Below are positions 1 through 7,676 of a stretch of 64,000 nt of DNA, in pieces; position 1 is the stretch's first letter; every line of letters starts with the position of its first letter. The DNA lies in the NCBI GenBank assembly GCA_002327445.1, contig DCWA01000022.1, forward strand, positions 1-64,000, given 5' to 3'. The DNA is from Desulfobacteraceae bacterium UBA2174. Lineage in GTDB: Bacteria > Desulfobacterota > Desulfobacteria > Desulfobacterales > UBA2174. Below the pieces are notes generated by a model. It was not told the origin of the DNA and ran no database searches. It saw only the letters and a list, made by a program, of their open reading frames with translations. The position numbers were made by a program, and so were the translations under genes.

Positions 1-103
1 CCTCGGCCGAGTCAAGGTATCCAACTATGTGCTCAAAGCTCTGGCGAGCCTGATCGTAAGCCGCCTCCGGCAACCGATCCAAGGCCAAGGCACCCATCGC
101 CGG

Positions 104-310
104 CTACCTCTCTTGCCGCAGCCGGGCAGCGGCGTCTTTGACCAGCGGATACACCAGCACCGTTTTGACCGCCGCCCCCTGACGACGGTTGGCCCGGTCC
201 ATCCGCCCGCGGCCGCTGGTCGGCCCCAGTTCGATCCAGTTGGCCGCCCGGTAGCAACCGCCGTGATACCGGCTGCGGTCCATGTTGTCGGGCAGGTGAT
301 GAGTCGCGAG
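104..310 (-). pseudogene. DUF4338 (DruA-like) family remnant
   Basis: Read on the minus strand, this segment gives a peptide containing GGCYRAANWIELG, TSGRGRMDR and TVLVYPLVKD. These resemble the conserved C-terminal blocks of DUF4338 proteins (CYRAANW, GRGR, YPL), a family often carried by mobile elements and also found as DruA in Druantia defence. The matching frame stops at 104. The sequence upstream in the same frame no longer looks like the family, and no start or N-terminal half is present. It is therefore a short decayed fragment, not a working gene. The family call comes from recalled motifs only, without a profile search. Confidence 0.45.
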
Positions 311-480
311 CGTGACCCCTATTCGTTCGTTAAGGGGGTTGTTGAGCAGTTCGCGCGGAGCTGCCCGGGACTTCGGACTTGACAACGACGAGAACGCCCG
401 CTGGCAGACTGCGCAATAGGAGCATGGGGTCCTGCACTGTCGCCGAAAGGACGTGCCTCTACAACGGCGCAAGGACGTTA

Positions 481-692
481 CGAAAAGAAGGGTTTATTCA
501 AGAAAAGCTTCAGGCGTATCGAGAGACCTACGCCAATCCGATCTACGATGTCTCGTCCAATTTGGGGGTCCACGATGTGATCGTGCCGGCGGAGACCCGG
601 TCCTACCTGATCCGGGCATCCAGGCACTGCCGGAGATGGAGGAGAGCCGTGTGCGGCGAATGAACAAGCGGCATGGCAATGTCCTGCTTTAG
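481..692 (+). pseudogene. C-terminal fragment of a biotin-dependent acyl-CoA carboxyltransferase, frameshifted
   Basis: The first frame encodes KLQAYRETYANPIYDV then GVHDVIVPAETRSYLIRA. A shift by one base near 617-620 continues with ALPEMEESRVRRMNKRHGNV and a TAG ending at 692. This matches the C-terminus of propionyl/acetyl-CoA carboxylase beta subunits, which carry YRERFANP, the DDVI..P.ETR block and a terminal KHGNIPL. Only about 70 residues of a roughly 510-residue family remain and the two halves lie in different frames. It is a truncated relic, perhaps of a carboxylase once linked to the downstream acyl-CoA genes. Confidence 0.6.
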
Positions 693-764
693 CCCACCGC
701 TGCACCGCCATGTACCGATACGCGGGTGGATCGAGCCGGCCGCAAGCATACTGGAGGGAACGAA

Positions 765-1703
765 ATGCACAATCGGATCACACGCATACTTGGCGTCAAA
801 TACCCGCTCATCCTTGGAGCCATGCGCCGCATAACCCTTGGAGAAATGGCCGCGGCTGTATCCAACAGTGGAGGTTTCGGTCAGATTGCCGCGTCGGGCC
901 TATCGACCGATCAGTTGCGCGCGGAACTCGCTCGGGCTCTGGAGCTGACGAGCCTGCCGGTGGGGATCAATATCCCCATTTATCGCCCGAATGCCTTCGA
1001 CGCACTGGCGATAGCGATTGAAGCGAAGCTCCGGGTCATCACGACGTCTGCCGGAGATCCGTCCAAATTGATGGGGGCTACCAAGGAGGCGGGCTTGAAG
1101 GTTCTGCACAAGGTTTCAACCGTGGAAATGGCGAAAAAGGCGCAAGGTGCGGGGGTCGATGGGGTGATCGCCACCGGTTTTGAAGCCGGCGGGCATGTGG
1201 GCAGGGAGATGATGACGACCTTCTGCCTGGTTCCACAACTGGTGGATGCCCTGACGATACCCGTTGTGGCGGCCGGAGGCATTGGCGACGCCAGGGGGTT
1301 GCTGGCGGCTCTGGCTCTCGGCGCCGAAGGTGCCGAAGTCGGTACGGCCTTTCTGGCTACCCATGAGTGCCCCGCTCCCGGTTTCTTCAAGCAGTCGGTC
1401 GTTGAGGCGGGATGTGGCGCCACCGTGCTGCTCGGCAAAGGCGCGATGCCTATGCGTGTTCTGAACAACAAGGCGGCCGCTCGCATTCGCGGCTCCGACA
1501 AAGCCACGGAAGATCAGCGGCTCGCTGCCGAGGGGGACCGGGAATATGTTATGGAGTGCGCAGACGCGGAGACTTCGCTGATGCCCTGCGGGCAGGTGTG
1601 TGGATTGGTTCATGAGATCGGCGGCACTGCCGACGTCTTTCCGAATATGGTGCGATCGGCGCGCTCGCTTCTTGAAGCCCTGCGCGGGGTGTTCGGCACG
1701 TAG
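765..1703 (+). CDS. nitronate monooxygenase / PfaD-FabK-like FMN flavoprotein
   Basis: 312 residues with the TIM-barrel features of the 2-nitropropane dioxygenase family: an N-terminal ILGVKYPLILGAMRR segment, a GFEAGGHVG phosphate-binding loop and PVVAAGGIGDARGL, which binds FMN phosphate. Family members oxidise nitronates or, as FabK/PfaD, reduce enoyl thioesters with FMN and NAD(P)H. The sequence alone does not decide between them. The start at 765 is preferred because GGAGG lies just upstream, although an in-frame codon exists at 726. It heads a run of enoyl-CoA hydratase and thiolase genes, so a role in acyl-CoA metabolism is more likely than nitroalkane detoxification. Cytoplasmic. Confidence 0.8.
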   Translation: MHNRITRILGVKYPLILGAMRRITLGEMAAAVSNSGGFGQIAASGLSTDQLRAELARALELTSLPVGINIPIYRPNAFDALAIAIEAKLRVITTSAGDPSKLMGATKEAGLKVLHKVSTVEMAKKAQGAGVDGVIATGFEAGGHVGREMMTTFCLVPQLVDALTIPVVAAGGIGDARGLLAALALGAEGAEVGTAFLATHECPAPGFFKQSVVEAGCGATVLLGKGAMPMRVLNNKAAARIRGSDKATEDQRLAAEGDREYVMECADAETSLMPCGQVCGLVHEIGGTADVFPNMVRSARSLLEALRGVFGT

Positions 1704-1784
1704 TGACCGCGGCGGGCCGTGGAGACGGAAAAGCCGTTGGTGGTCGATTGGATGCTCGCACGGACGGGCGCAAGGAGGATGGCG

Positions 1785-2582
1785 ATGAAATGGGACTATG
1801 TATTGTTTGAGAAAAGGGATGCGATCGGGACGATTACGCTCAACCGGCCCGACAAGTACAACGCTTTCGGCGGACGGATGCGGGAAGAAATCCTAGAAGC
1901 CGTGGAATCGGCCGGTCGGGATGCGGACGTGAGGGTGCTTGTCATTACTGGCGCCGGAAAGGCATTCTGCTCGGGAGGGGACGTCAACGAGTTCGTGGGA
2001 GGAACGAGTAAAGCCGTTGCTGACGTCAGCACGGCCACCAGCGACAGAATGACCATGTGCAAGGTGGTTCTGGCTGTCAACAGCATGGAAAAACCGGTTA
2101 TCGCCGCGGTCAACGGTGTGGCGGCCGGTGGCGGATGCAACCTGGCCCTTTCCTGCGACATCCGCATTGCCAGTGAAAAAGCAAGGTTCGGACAGGTGTT
2201 CACCCGCCGGGGGGCACATCCCGACTGGGGCGGCATCTACTTCCTGCCCCGTCTGGTGGGCTATGCCAGGGCTGCCGAACTGATTTTCAGCGGGGAGGTT
2301 ATAGATGCGCAGGAAGCCTTCCGGCTGAGCATGGTCAACAAAGTTGTCCCTCATGAAGAGCTCCATCGGGCAACCTACGACCTTGCGGGCAGGATTGCGC
2401 GAAACGCCCCCATTCCCATTGCTCTTGCAAAACGAGGCCTGCAGAACTTCTTCAAAATGGATTTGGCCATGGCCCTCGACTACGAGGCCTACGCGCTCGG
2501 AGTGACATCGAAAAGCGACGATTTCATGGAAGGATTCAAGGCGTTTTTGGAAAAGAGGGAGCCTGTTTTCAGGGGGAGATAG
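1785..2582 (+). CDS. enoyl-CoA hydratase/isomerase (crotonase family)
   Basis: 265 residues. The crotonase fold is clear: TITLNRPDKYNAF at the N-terminus, the oxyanion-hole segment GAGKAFCSGGDVNEF, and AAVNGVAAGGGCNLALSCD for the second oxyanion-hole glycine. Residues around 140-150 (RRGAHPDWGG) take the place of the usual catalytic Glu pair region, so hydration versus isomerisation or another crotonase reaction is open. AAGGAGG at 1772-1778 sits 6 bases before ATG 1785, which decides that start over ATG 1779 and the longer frame from 1719. It lies 81 bases after the flavoprotein gene and before a second crotonase gene, probably in one transcript. Confidence 0.85.
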   Translation: MKWDYVLFEKRDAIGTITLNRPDKYNAFGGRMREEILEAVESAGRDADVRVLVITGAGKAFCSGGDVNEFVGGTSKAVADVSTATSDRMTMCKVVLAVNSMEKPVIAAVNGVAAGGGCNLALSCDIRIASEKARFGQVFTRRGAHPDWGGIYFLPRLVGYARAAELIFSGEVIDAQEAFRLSMVNKVVPHEELHRATYDLAGRIARNAPIPIALAKRGLQNFFKMDLAMALDYEAYALGVTSKSDDFMEGFKAFLEKREPVFRGR

Positions 2583-2665
2583 ACCGGGCCGCCAAATAAC
2601 ATCGACCCACTCCGCCGGATCGTTGAGCGAAAACTGTTGCAGGACGCGCCTGCATGGAGGAATGT

Positions 2666-3478
2666 ATGGAATTTGAGACAATTATTCTGGAGAAGAAAGA
2701 CCATCTGGCAACACTGACACTCAATAGACCGAACAGCAGGAATGCTATCAACAGAAAGATGATGGAAGAGCTGGTAATGGCGGTGGAGGACGTGGCGGAG
2801 GACGACTTCATTCGCGCCCTGCTCATCACGGGCGCCGGAAAGGCATTCTGCGCCGGCGCCGATCTGGACATCATGCCCGGGGGTAAGAGTGCCCAAGACC
2901 TGGCGGCGATGGGCGTCGAAGCCCTGCGACGTTCGTTTCTCTTCAAGGCCAGCCGGAAAATCATGCTTGGAATTCAGACCATGCAAAAACCCACTGTTGC
3001 CATGATAAACGGCCCGTGTGTGGGCGCAGGTTTCGATTTGGCCCTGTCGTGCGATCTTAGAACCGCCAGCGACGATGCGGTCTTTATGTGCGGCTTCGTC
3101 AAACTCGGCCTCTTCCCCGGCTTTGGGGCGGCCTGGCTGTATCCGAAAGCCCTGGGTCTGGCGAAGGCGATGGAAATGCTCTATACGGGAGATGCCCTTT
3201 CCGCCGCCGAAGCCAAAGAAATCGGCATGCTCAACCACGTGGCTTCTCGAGAGTCGCTGGAGACGGTCACCATGGCCATGGTGACAAAGATCCTGAACGG
3301 TCCACCCATCGCCATACGTTTGATGAAGGCGCAGGTTTACAAGGGGTTGACCTCGGACTTTGCTGCCATGCTGGACGACGCCGCTGTCTGTGAGAGCATT
3401 ACGCTTGTATCGAAAGACCATGTGGAAGGGCTGACCGCCTTTCGCGAGAGACGTTCCGCCGCCTTTAAAGGCATTTGA
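2666..3478 (+). CDS. enoyl-CoA hydratase/isomerase (crotonase family)
   Basis: 270 residues, a paralogue of the preceding gene. It shows TLTLNRPNSRNAIN, the oxyanion segment GAGKAFCAGADLDIM and AMINGPCVGAGFDLALSCD. The segment FVKLGLFPGFGAAW has hydrophobic residues where typical hydratases carry the first catalytic Glu, so activity may be isomerase-like or otherwise diverged. GGAGG at 2656-2660 favours ATG 2666 over ATG 2654. It follows the previous crotonase gene by 83 bases. Likely cytoplasmic and part of the same acyl-CoA operon. Confidence 0.85.
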   Translation: MEFETIILEKKDHLATLTLNRPNSRNAINRKMMEELVMAVEDVAEDDFIRALLITGAGKAFCAGADLDIMPGGKSAQDLAAMGVEALRRSFLFKASRKIMLGIQTMQKPTVAMINGPCVGAGFDLALSCDLRTASDDAVFMCGFVKLGLFPGFGAAWLYPKALGLAKAMEMLYTGDALSAAEAKEIGMLNHVASRESLETVTMAMVTKILNGPPIAIRLMKAQVYKGLTSDFAAMLDDAAVCESITLVSKDHVEGLTAFRERRSAAFKGI

Positions 3479-3565
3479 TCCTCAGATGAGACAACCAGGA
3501 CAGGCATACGATGCAGTGCAATTCGATCCTTCATGGTATGGTTTATTCTATACAAGAGAGCAGTG

Positions 3566-3612
3566 AGGTTTTAGCCGAAAAAACCCCTGCTTAAATACAG
3601 GAGGGTTTAACA
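3566..3612 (+). promoter_or_regulatory. leader hairpin covering the SD of the MFS gene
   Basis: The leader contains AAACCCC-TG, an 8-base loop and CA-GGAGGGTTT directly before ATG 3613. The 3' arm contains the AGGAGG ribosome-binding site, so folding would mask it. This could modulate translation of the transporter, or the pairing could be coincidental. It is seen only in sequence and no known riboswitch class was recognised. Confidence 0.3.
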
Positions 3613-4830
3613 ATGGATAAAACTAGTCAGTCTAAGTTCTTTTATGGCTGGGCGGTTGTTGCTGCTTGTTTTCTACTTACTTTCTCTTTCGGGTTCTTCT
3701 ATGGTTATGGTGCTTTTTTCAAAGAATTCACAGCCGAATTTGGTTGGAGTCGAGCAGAGACTTCAACTGTCGTCTCAGTTAATACAATTTTTTATGTTAT
3801 AGGCAGCATCATAATTGGCTGGCTAAGCGATAGATATAAGCTTAGATGGATTGTTCTCGGCGCTGCTATTCTCTTTGGCGCCGGGCTGGCTTTATGCAGT
3901 CAAATTCATGCCTTATGGCAGTTGCATATCTTTTTTGGGGTTATGGTGGGGTTTGCTTTGGGTATCGCTTATGCACCGCCAACTGCTGCAGTGCAAAGAT
4001 GGTTTGTAAAAAGAAGAGGGCTGGCTTTAGGTATCACATTGGCTGGTTTAGGGGTTGGAACTGCCGTTATGACACCACTGTCAGCCTACTTTATCACCGC
4101 TTACGGCTGGCGTACAAGTTACATTCTTATGGGCATCATAGTTTTCCTTATCCTTGCCATAGCTGCGCTTCTCGTTGTTAAGCATCCAGAGGACAAGGGA
4201 CTTAAGCCCTATGGAGCTACTACGGAATCAGTTGCTGAATCTCCTGCGCCCTTGCCAGATGAAAGAAACTGGACAGCAAAAGAGGCTTTAAGGACAAAAT
4301 CATTTTGGATGGCATGGCTAATGTGGCTGTTTTTCTCTATCCCCATGCTTGTAGTTATGACGCATATAATTCCTCACGCGCAGGATGTCGGGATTTCCCA
4401 AGTTGCAGCGGCAGGCGCTGTAGGACTCATTGGTGCAATCAGCATCATTGGCAGGATAGTAGGAGGGGTTTTAGCCGATAAAATAGGCTTTAACCGCGTG
4501 GTCGGTTTTTTTTGCCTTTTGTGCGGAGTTATGGTGGCATTCCTCATTGCAGTTAAGAGTGTCTCGATGCTGTATCTATTTGTCGTGATATTGGGGCTTA
4601 GCTATGGGGCTAAAGCTTCAATGGCTGGAGGATTAATAGGGCATCTTTTTGGTACCAAATCTTTGTCTGCAATTTTAGGATTTGTTATCACAGCTTGGGC
4701 TGTAGCTGGAATCGTTGCACCCCCTGTAGCCGGTTATATATTCGATAAAACCGCCAGTTATAACATCGCTTTTATAATCGGGGCTGTTTCATTCGCCATA
4801 TCAGGGGCATTAGCCTTGACCGTTAGTTAA
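3613..4830 (+). CDS. MFS transporter, monocarboxylate / oxalate-formate antiporter-like
   Basis: 405 residues, about 12 hydrophobic segments, beginning FFYGWAVVAACFLLTFSFG. The loop after the second segment reads GWLSDRYKLR, a variant of the MFS signature G-x-x-x-D-R-x-G-R-R. The FYGW..V and YGYGAFFKEF features resemble the OFA/monocarboxylate branch of MFS, which exchanges small organic anions at the inner membrane. AGGAGGG is immediately upstream. Base use is clearly AT-richer than the flanking crotonase genes, and the same holds through the next two enzymes, suggesting joint acquisition. In context it could import a carboxylic acid that the neighbouring CoA enzymes metabolise. The substrate cannot be read from sequence. 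Confidence 0.75.
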   Translation: MDKTSQSKFFYGWAVVAACFLLTFSFGFFYGYGAFFKEFTAEFGWSRAETSTVVSVNTIFYVIGSIIIGWLSDRYKLRWIVLGAAILFGAGLALCSQIHALWQLHIFFGVMVGFALGIAYAPPTAAVQRWFVKRRGLALGITLAGLGVGTAVMTPLSAYFITAYGWRTSYILMGIIVFLILAIAALLVVKHPEDKGLKPYGATTESVAESPAPLPDERNWTAKEALRTKSFWMAWLMWLFFSIPMLVVMTHIIPHAQDVGISQVAAAGAVGLIGAISIIGRIVGGVLADKIGFNRVVGFFCLLCGVMVAFLIAVKSVSMLYLFVVILGLSYGAKASMAGGLIGHLFGTKSLSAILGFVITAWAVAGIVAPPVAGYIFDKTASYNIAFIIGAVSFAISGALALTVS

Positions 4831-4985
4831 GCCACCGCAGAAAATCCCTTCTACCATCAATACGTGAGTGGTCTCTGAAGCCCGTAGATGCCTTGATAAG
4901 TATTTCATGTTCTACAACACAAAAAAGGAAGCAACAGAATTATTACAACGATAATAAAGGAGGATGTGGAAAATGGTAGAGTTTA
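4831..4985 (+). other. intergenic with an orphan translation start
   Basis: No gene is recognised here. Near the right end a good ribosome-binding site (AAAGGAGG, about 4957-4964) is followed by ATG codons and a few codons (M-V-E-F-N), after which the reading collapses into the group II intron-like segment. This looks like the start of a gene lost to insertion and deletion. Confidence 0.35.
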
Positions 4986-5278
4986 ATGTCGGAATCAGCT
5001 TACGCAAACCCCGGCTACAAGGGACTTAGAGCGCTGGGGGTGAGTAGAGAAAATGCGCTTCCGGTAGCGGGCTCTCGCAGCGGACCTTGGCCGATGTCGA
5101 ACATGAAACCGGTTAAAGTGGCAATGCCAAATCGTTTCTTTGCCGAGCAGGGTCTCATGAGCCTTCTGAGTTGTTACGAACATTTAGCAAAGACTATCTG
5201 AACCGCCTGGTACGGACCCGTATGCCGGGTGGTGTGAGAGGGCGGAGGTCGTGAGACCTCCCCCTATCTCTATTTTTT
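4986..5278 (+). mobile_element. group II intron remnant (ORF-less, 3' domains V/VI)
   Basis: The stretch from about 5200 to 5278 matches the 3' end typical of many bacterial group II introns. It has a GAACCGCCTGGTACGG...CCGTATGCCGGG hairpin with a two-base bulge (domain V-like). This is followed by GGTGTGAGAGGGCGGAGG, a GUGA-loop stem and a CCCTATC segment with an unpaired A (domain VI-like branch site). The upstream part (about 4990-5200) translates into a peptide like the small spurious ORFs commonly called inside such introns. No reverse transcriptase ORF is present, so this is a deletion derivative lying just before the thiolase gene. The 5' boundary is not certain. Confidence 0.6.
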
Positions 5279-5301
5279 AAAATATCAGGAGGGTAGTGAA
5301 C

Positions 5302-6483
5302 ATGTCTATTCGTGAAGCCGTTATTGTAAGTGCGGTAAGGACTCCCATATGCGATTTCGGAGGTTCTTTCAAGGATATCAAAGCCGGGGATCTGTCAGCA
5401 GTTGTAATGAAAGAGGCGATTAAAAGAGCCGGAATCGAAGGCGGACTGATTGACGATATTATCTGGGGTTGCTGTATACAGGATTTTGATGAGCCCAATA
5501 TTGCAAGATGCGGTGCACTTAAGGCCGGTATTCCCATTGAGATTCCCGCTTATACTGTTCAGCGGCAATGCTCTTCGGGAATGCAGGCCTTAAACAATGC
5601 CGCACAGCAGGTTAAGTGGGGTGAGGCTGATATTATACTTTGCGGCGGGGTTGAAAGCTACAGCACCGCGCCTTATGTGCTCCGGGACGCGCGCTGGGGC
5701 GCGAGGCTGATGCATAAGACCATGGAGGATTCAATATGGAATCTTCTGTATTCCGGCGGCGATATCATAATGGGGCAGACGGCCGAACTTATCGCAAAAA
5801 AGTGGAAGATTTCCAGGGAGGAAAGCGATGAAATAGCGGTCCGAAGCCATAATAATGCCGAAAAAGCTATAAAAGATGGCAAATTCAAAGATGAAATTGT
5901 TCCCGTGCCTGTTCCGCAGAAAAAAGGCGATCCGAAGCTGGTGGACCAGGATGAGCATGTGCGTATGGGGCTGACGCTTGATGATGTAAAGAAGTTGAAG
6001 CCGGTGTTCGAAAAAGACGGTATCGTCACGGCCGCCAGTTCGTCGGGAATAAATGACGGCGCAGCGGCATTGCTTGTCATGTCCGATGAGAAGGCAAAAG
6101 AGCTTGGAATTGCTCCGCTTGCCAAAGTAGGCGATTTCGGGGTCGCGGCCGTGGACCCGGATTACATGGGGGAAGGGCCGATTCCCGCGACAAAAAGGCT
6201 TTTTTCAAGATCCAAATACAATCTTTCCAATGTCGGCCTGATTGAACTCAATGAAGCATTTGCAGCCCAGTATCTTGCTTGCGAGAAAGGAATCGGTTTA
6301 AACCGGGAAATAACAAATGTTAACGGAAGCGGTTGCGGCCTGGGTCATCCGGTCGGATGCACCGGTGCCAGGATCGTTATATCATTGTTGTATGAAATGA
6401 GAAGGCGGAAGGTCGAGACAGGGCTGGCCGGATTGTGTGCAGGAGGAGGCATGGGAACCTCGATTCTCATCCACGCTATTTAG
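5302..6483 (+). CDS. thiolase (acetyl-CoA C-acetyltransferase family)
   Basis: 393 residues, the normal thiolase length. The nucleophilic Cys is in VQRQCSSGMQAL (about residue 90), the catalytic His in GLGHPVGCTGAR (about 350) and the second Cys in LCAGGGMGTS near the C-terminus. The enzyme condenses two acyl-CoAs or cleaves 3-ketoacyl-CoA. AGGAGGG at 5287-5293 is placed for ATG 5302, and the GTG two codons earlier is less likely. It is followed after 73 bases by a 3-hydroxyacyl-CoA dehydrogenase, forming a short beta-oxidation or acetoacetyl-CoA pair. Composition is AT-rich like the MFS gene. Confidence 0.9.
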   Translation: MSIREAVIVSAVRTPICDFGGSFKDIKAGDLSAVVMKEAIKRAGIEGGLIDDIIWGCCIQDFDEPNIARCGALKAGIPIEIPAYTVQRQCSSGMQALNNAAQQVKWGEADIILCGGVESYSTAPYVLRDARWGARLMHKTMEDSIWNLLYSGGDIIMGQTAELIAKKWKISREESDEIAVRSHNNAEKAIKDGKFKDEIVPVPVPQKKGDPKLVDQDEHVRMGLTLDDVKKLKPVFEKDGIVTAASSSGINDGAAALLVMSDEKAKELGIAPLAKVGDFGVAAVDPDYMGEGPIPATKRLFSRSKYNLSNVGLIELNEAFAAQYLACEKGIGLNREITNVNGSGCGLGHPVGCTGARIVISLLYEMRRRKVETGLAGLCAGGGMGTSILIHAI

Positions 6484-6556
6484 CCACGAAACCATAATTT
6501 TGCTTGTGTTGTAAAATAAAATTAATTAGCATCTAATCAGAAACAAGGAGATTAAG

Positions 6557-7423
6557 ATGGGAAACAAGAGGATAAAGAATATATGCGTGATAGGGGCGGG
6601 CCTCATGGGCAACGGTATTGCACAGGTATGCGCGGAGGCCGGCTACAATGTTACCTTAAGGGATATCGAACAGAGATTTGTGGATAACGGGTTTAATGCT
6701 ATTAAAAAGAATCTGGAAAAGCAGGTAAAGAAAGGAAAAAAGACTCAGGATCAGGCCGATGAGATTACAGGCAGGATAACCCCGCTGCTGGATCTGAGAG
6801 AAGCGGCCAAGGATGCTGATATTGTAGTTGAAGTAATCATTGAGGAAATGGAGCCTAAGAAGAAATTGTTTAATGAATTGGAAGAGATCGTATCCGGCGA
6901 TTGCTTGTTTTTTTCAAATACCTCCGGGCTTAGCATAACCGAGCTGGCTGCATCAACAGAGCGGCCTGACAAGTTTATAGGAACTCATTTTTTCAATCCT
7001 GTTCCTGTAATGCGTCTTTTGGAGATAATCAAGGGTTACGAAACTTCTGATGAAACCTTGTCCACGGCTATGCAATGGGGGCAGAGCATCGGAAAGGAGG
7101 CGATTATAGTAAACGAGGCCCCGGCATTTGCTGTTAACAGGCTTCTGTGCGTTATGCTTAACGAAGCTTTCTATGCACTTGAAGAAGGGATAGCAAGCCC
7201 TGAAGATATTGACAAAGGAATGGTACTGGGCTGTAACCATCCCATCGGACCGCTTGCACTTTCCGATCTTATCGGCCTTGATACTCTCCTTCACGTTATT
7301 GAGGGACTTCACCGGGAACTGGGCGATAAATACAGACCCGCGCCATTGCTAAAAAAACTGGTAAGGGCCAGGAATTACGGCAGGAAAACCGGAAAGGGCA
7401 TTTATTCCTACAACGCAAGTTAA
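6557..7423 (+). CDS. 3-hydroxybutyryl-CoA / 3-hydroxyacyl-CoA dehydrogenase
   Basis: 288 residues, the single-domain HBD size. The N-terminal Rossmann motif is CVIGAGLMGNGIAQ. NTSGLSITELA and GTHFFNPVPVMRLLEI contain the conserved Ser and the catalytic His (THFFNP), and the C-terminal dimer domain includes NHPIGPLALSDLIGLD. It oxidises (S)-3-hydroxyacyl-CoA with NAD(P) in the cytoplasm. AAGGAG lies just upstream. Together with the preceding thiolase and the upstream crotonases it completes a beta-oxidation cycle. Base use is AT-rich like the preceding two genes. Confidence 0.93.
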   Translation: MGNKRIKNICVIGAGLMGNGIAQVCAEAGYNVTLRDIEQRFVDNGFNAIKKNLEKQVKKGKKTQDQADEITGRITPLLDLREAAKDADIVVEVIIEEMEPKKKLFNELEEIVSGDCLFFSNTSGLSITELAASTERPDKFIGTHFFNPVPVMRLLEIIKGYETSDETLSTAMQWGQSIGKEAIIVNEAPAFAVNRLLCVMLNEAFYALEEGIASPEDIDKGMVLGCNHPIGPLALSDLIGLDTLLHVIEGLHRELGDKYRPAPLLKKLVRARNYGRKTGKGIYSYNAS

Positions 7424-7424
7424 T

Positions 7425-7650
7425 TTCGATTCATCCGAATCGCCGGATCTCCTGTTGCTTGTCAACGGGTGCGCCCATGCTTGTCTGGATGAAGAAGTCG
7501 CCGTGATGGACAGGCCGGAACCGCGTGTTTCCGTTCAGGGGGCCAAGGTCAATCAGCGTGCGATTCCTGAGGCCGATCTGCCCGGGGCTGTCGCAAATTG
7601 TATTCTGGAAATTTTAAGCCTTCCGCCTCCTGATCTGGCTGGTCGCCAGA
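7425..7650 (+). pseudogene. residual coding segment fused in frame before the second thiolase
   Basis: The thiolase frame stays open upstream of its likely start and encodes LLLLVNGCAHACLDEE, then VSVQGAKVNQRAIPEAD and LPGAVANCILEIL. This looks like a genuine protein C-terminus, with an NGC.xAC cysteine motif and the acidic and hydrophobic pattern of real coding DNA, but no start is visible. I do not recognise the family with confidence. It may be the tail of a gene deleted at the junction where AT-rich DNA changes to GC-rich DNA. Confidence 0.3.
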
Positions 7651-7676
7651 CCCAAAGGGGCACGAAAGGGCATGAG

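Noticed and set aside
33..257. Short frames on both strands in the first 700 bases
   Set aside because: Apart from the two homologous remnants described, they show no motif or translation signal.
4986..5201. 71-codon protein frame
   Set aside because: It resembles small spurious ORFs called within group II introns and lies in the intron-like RNA.
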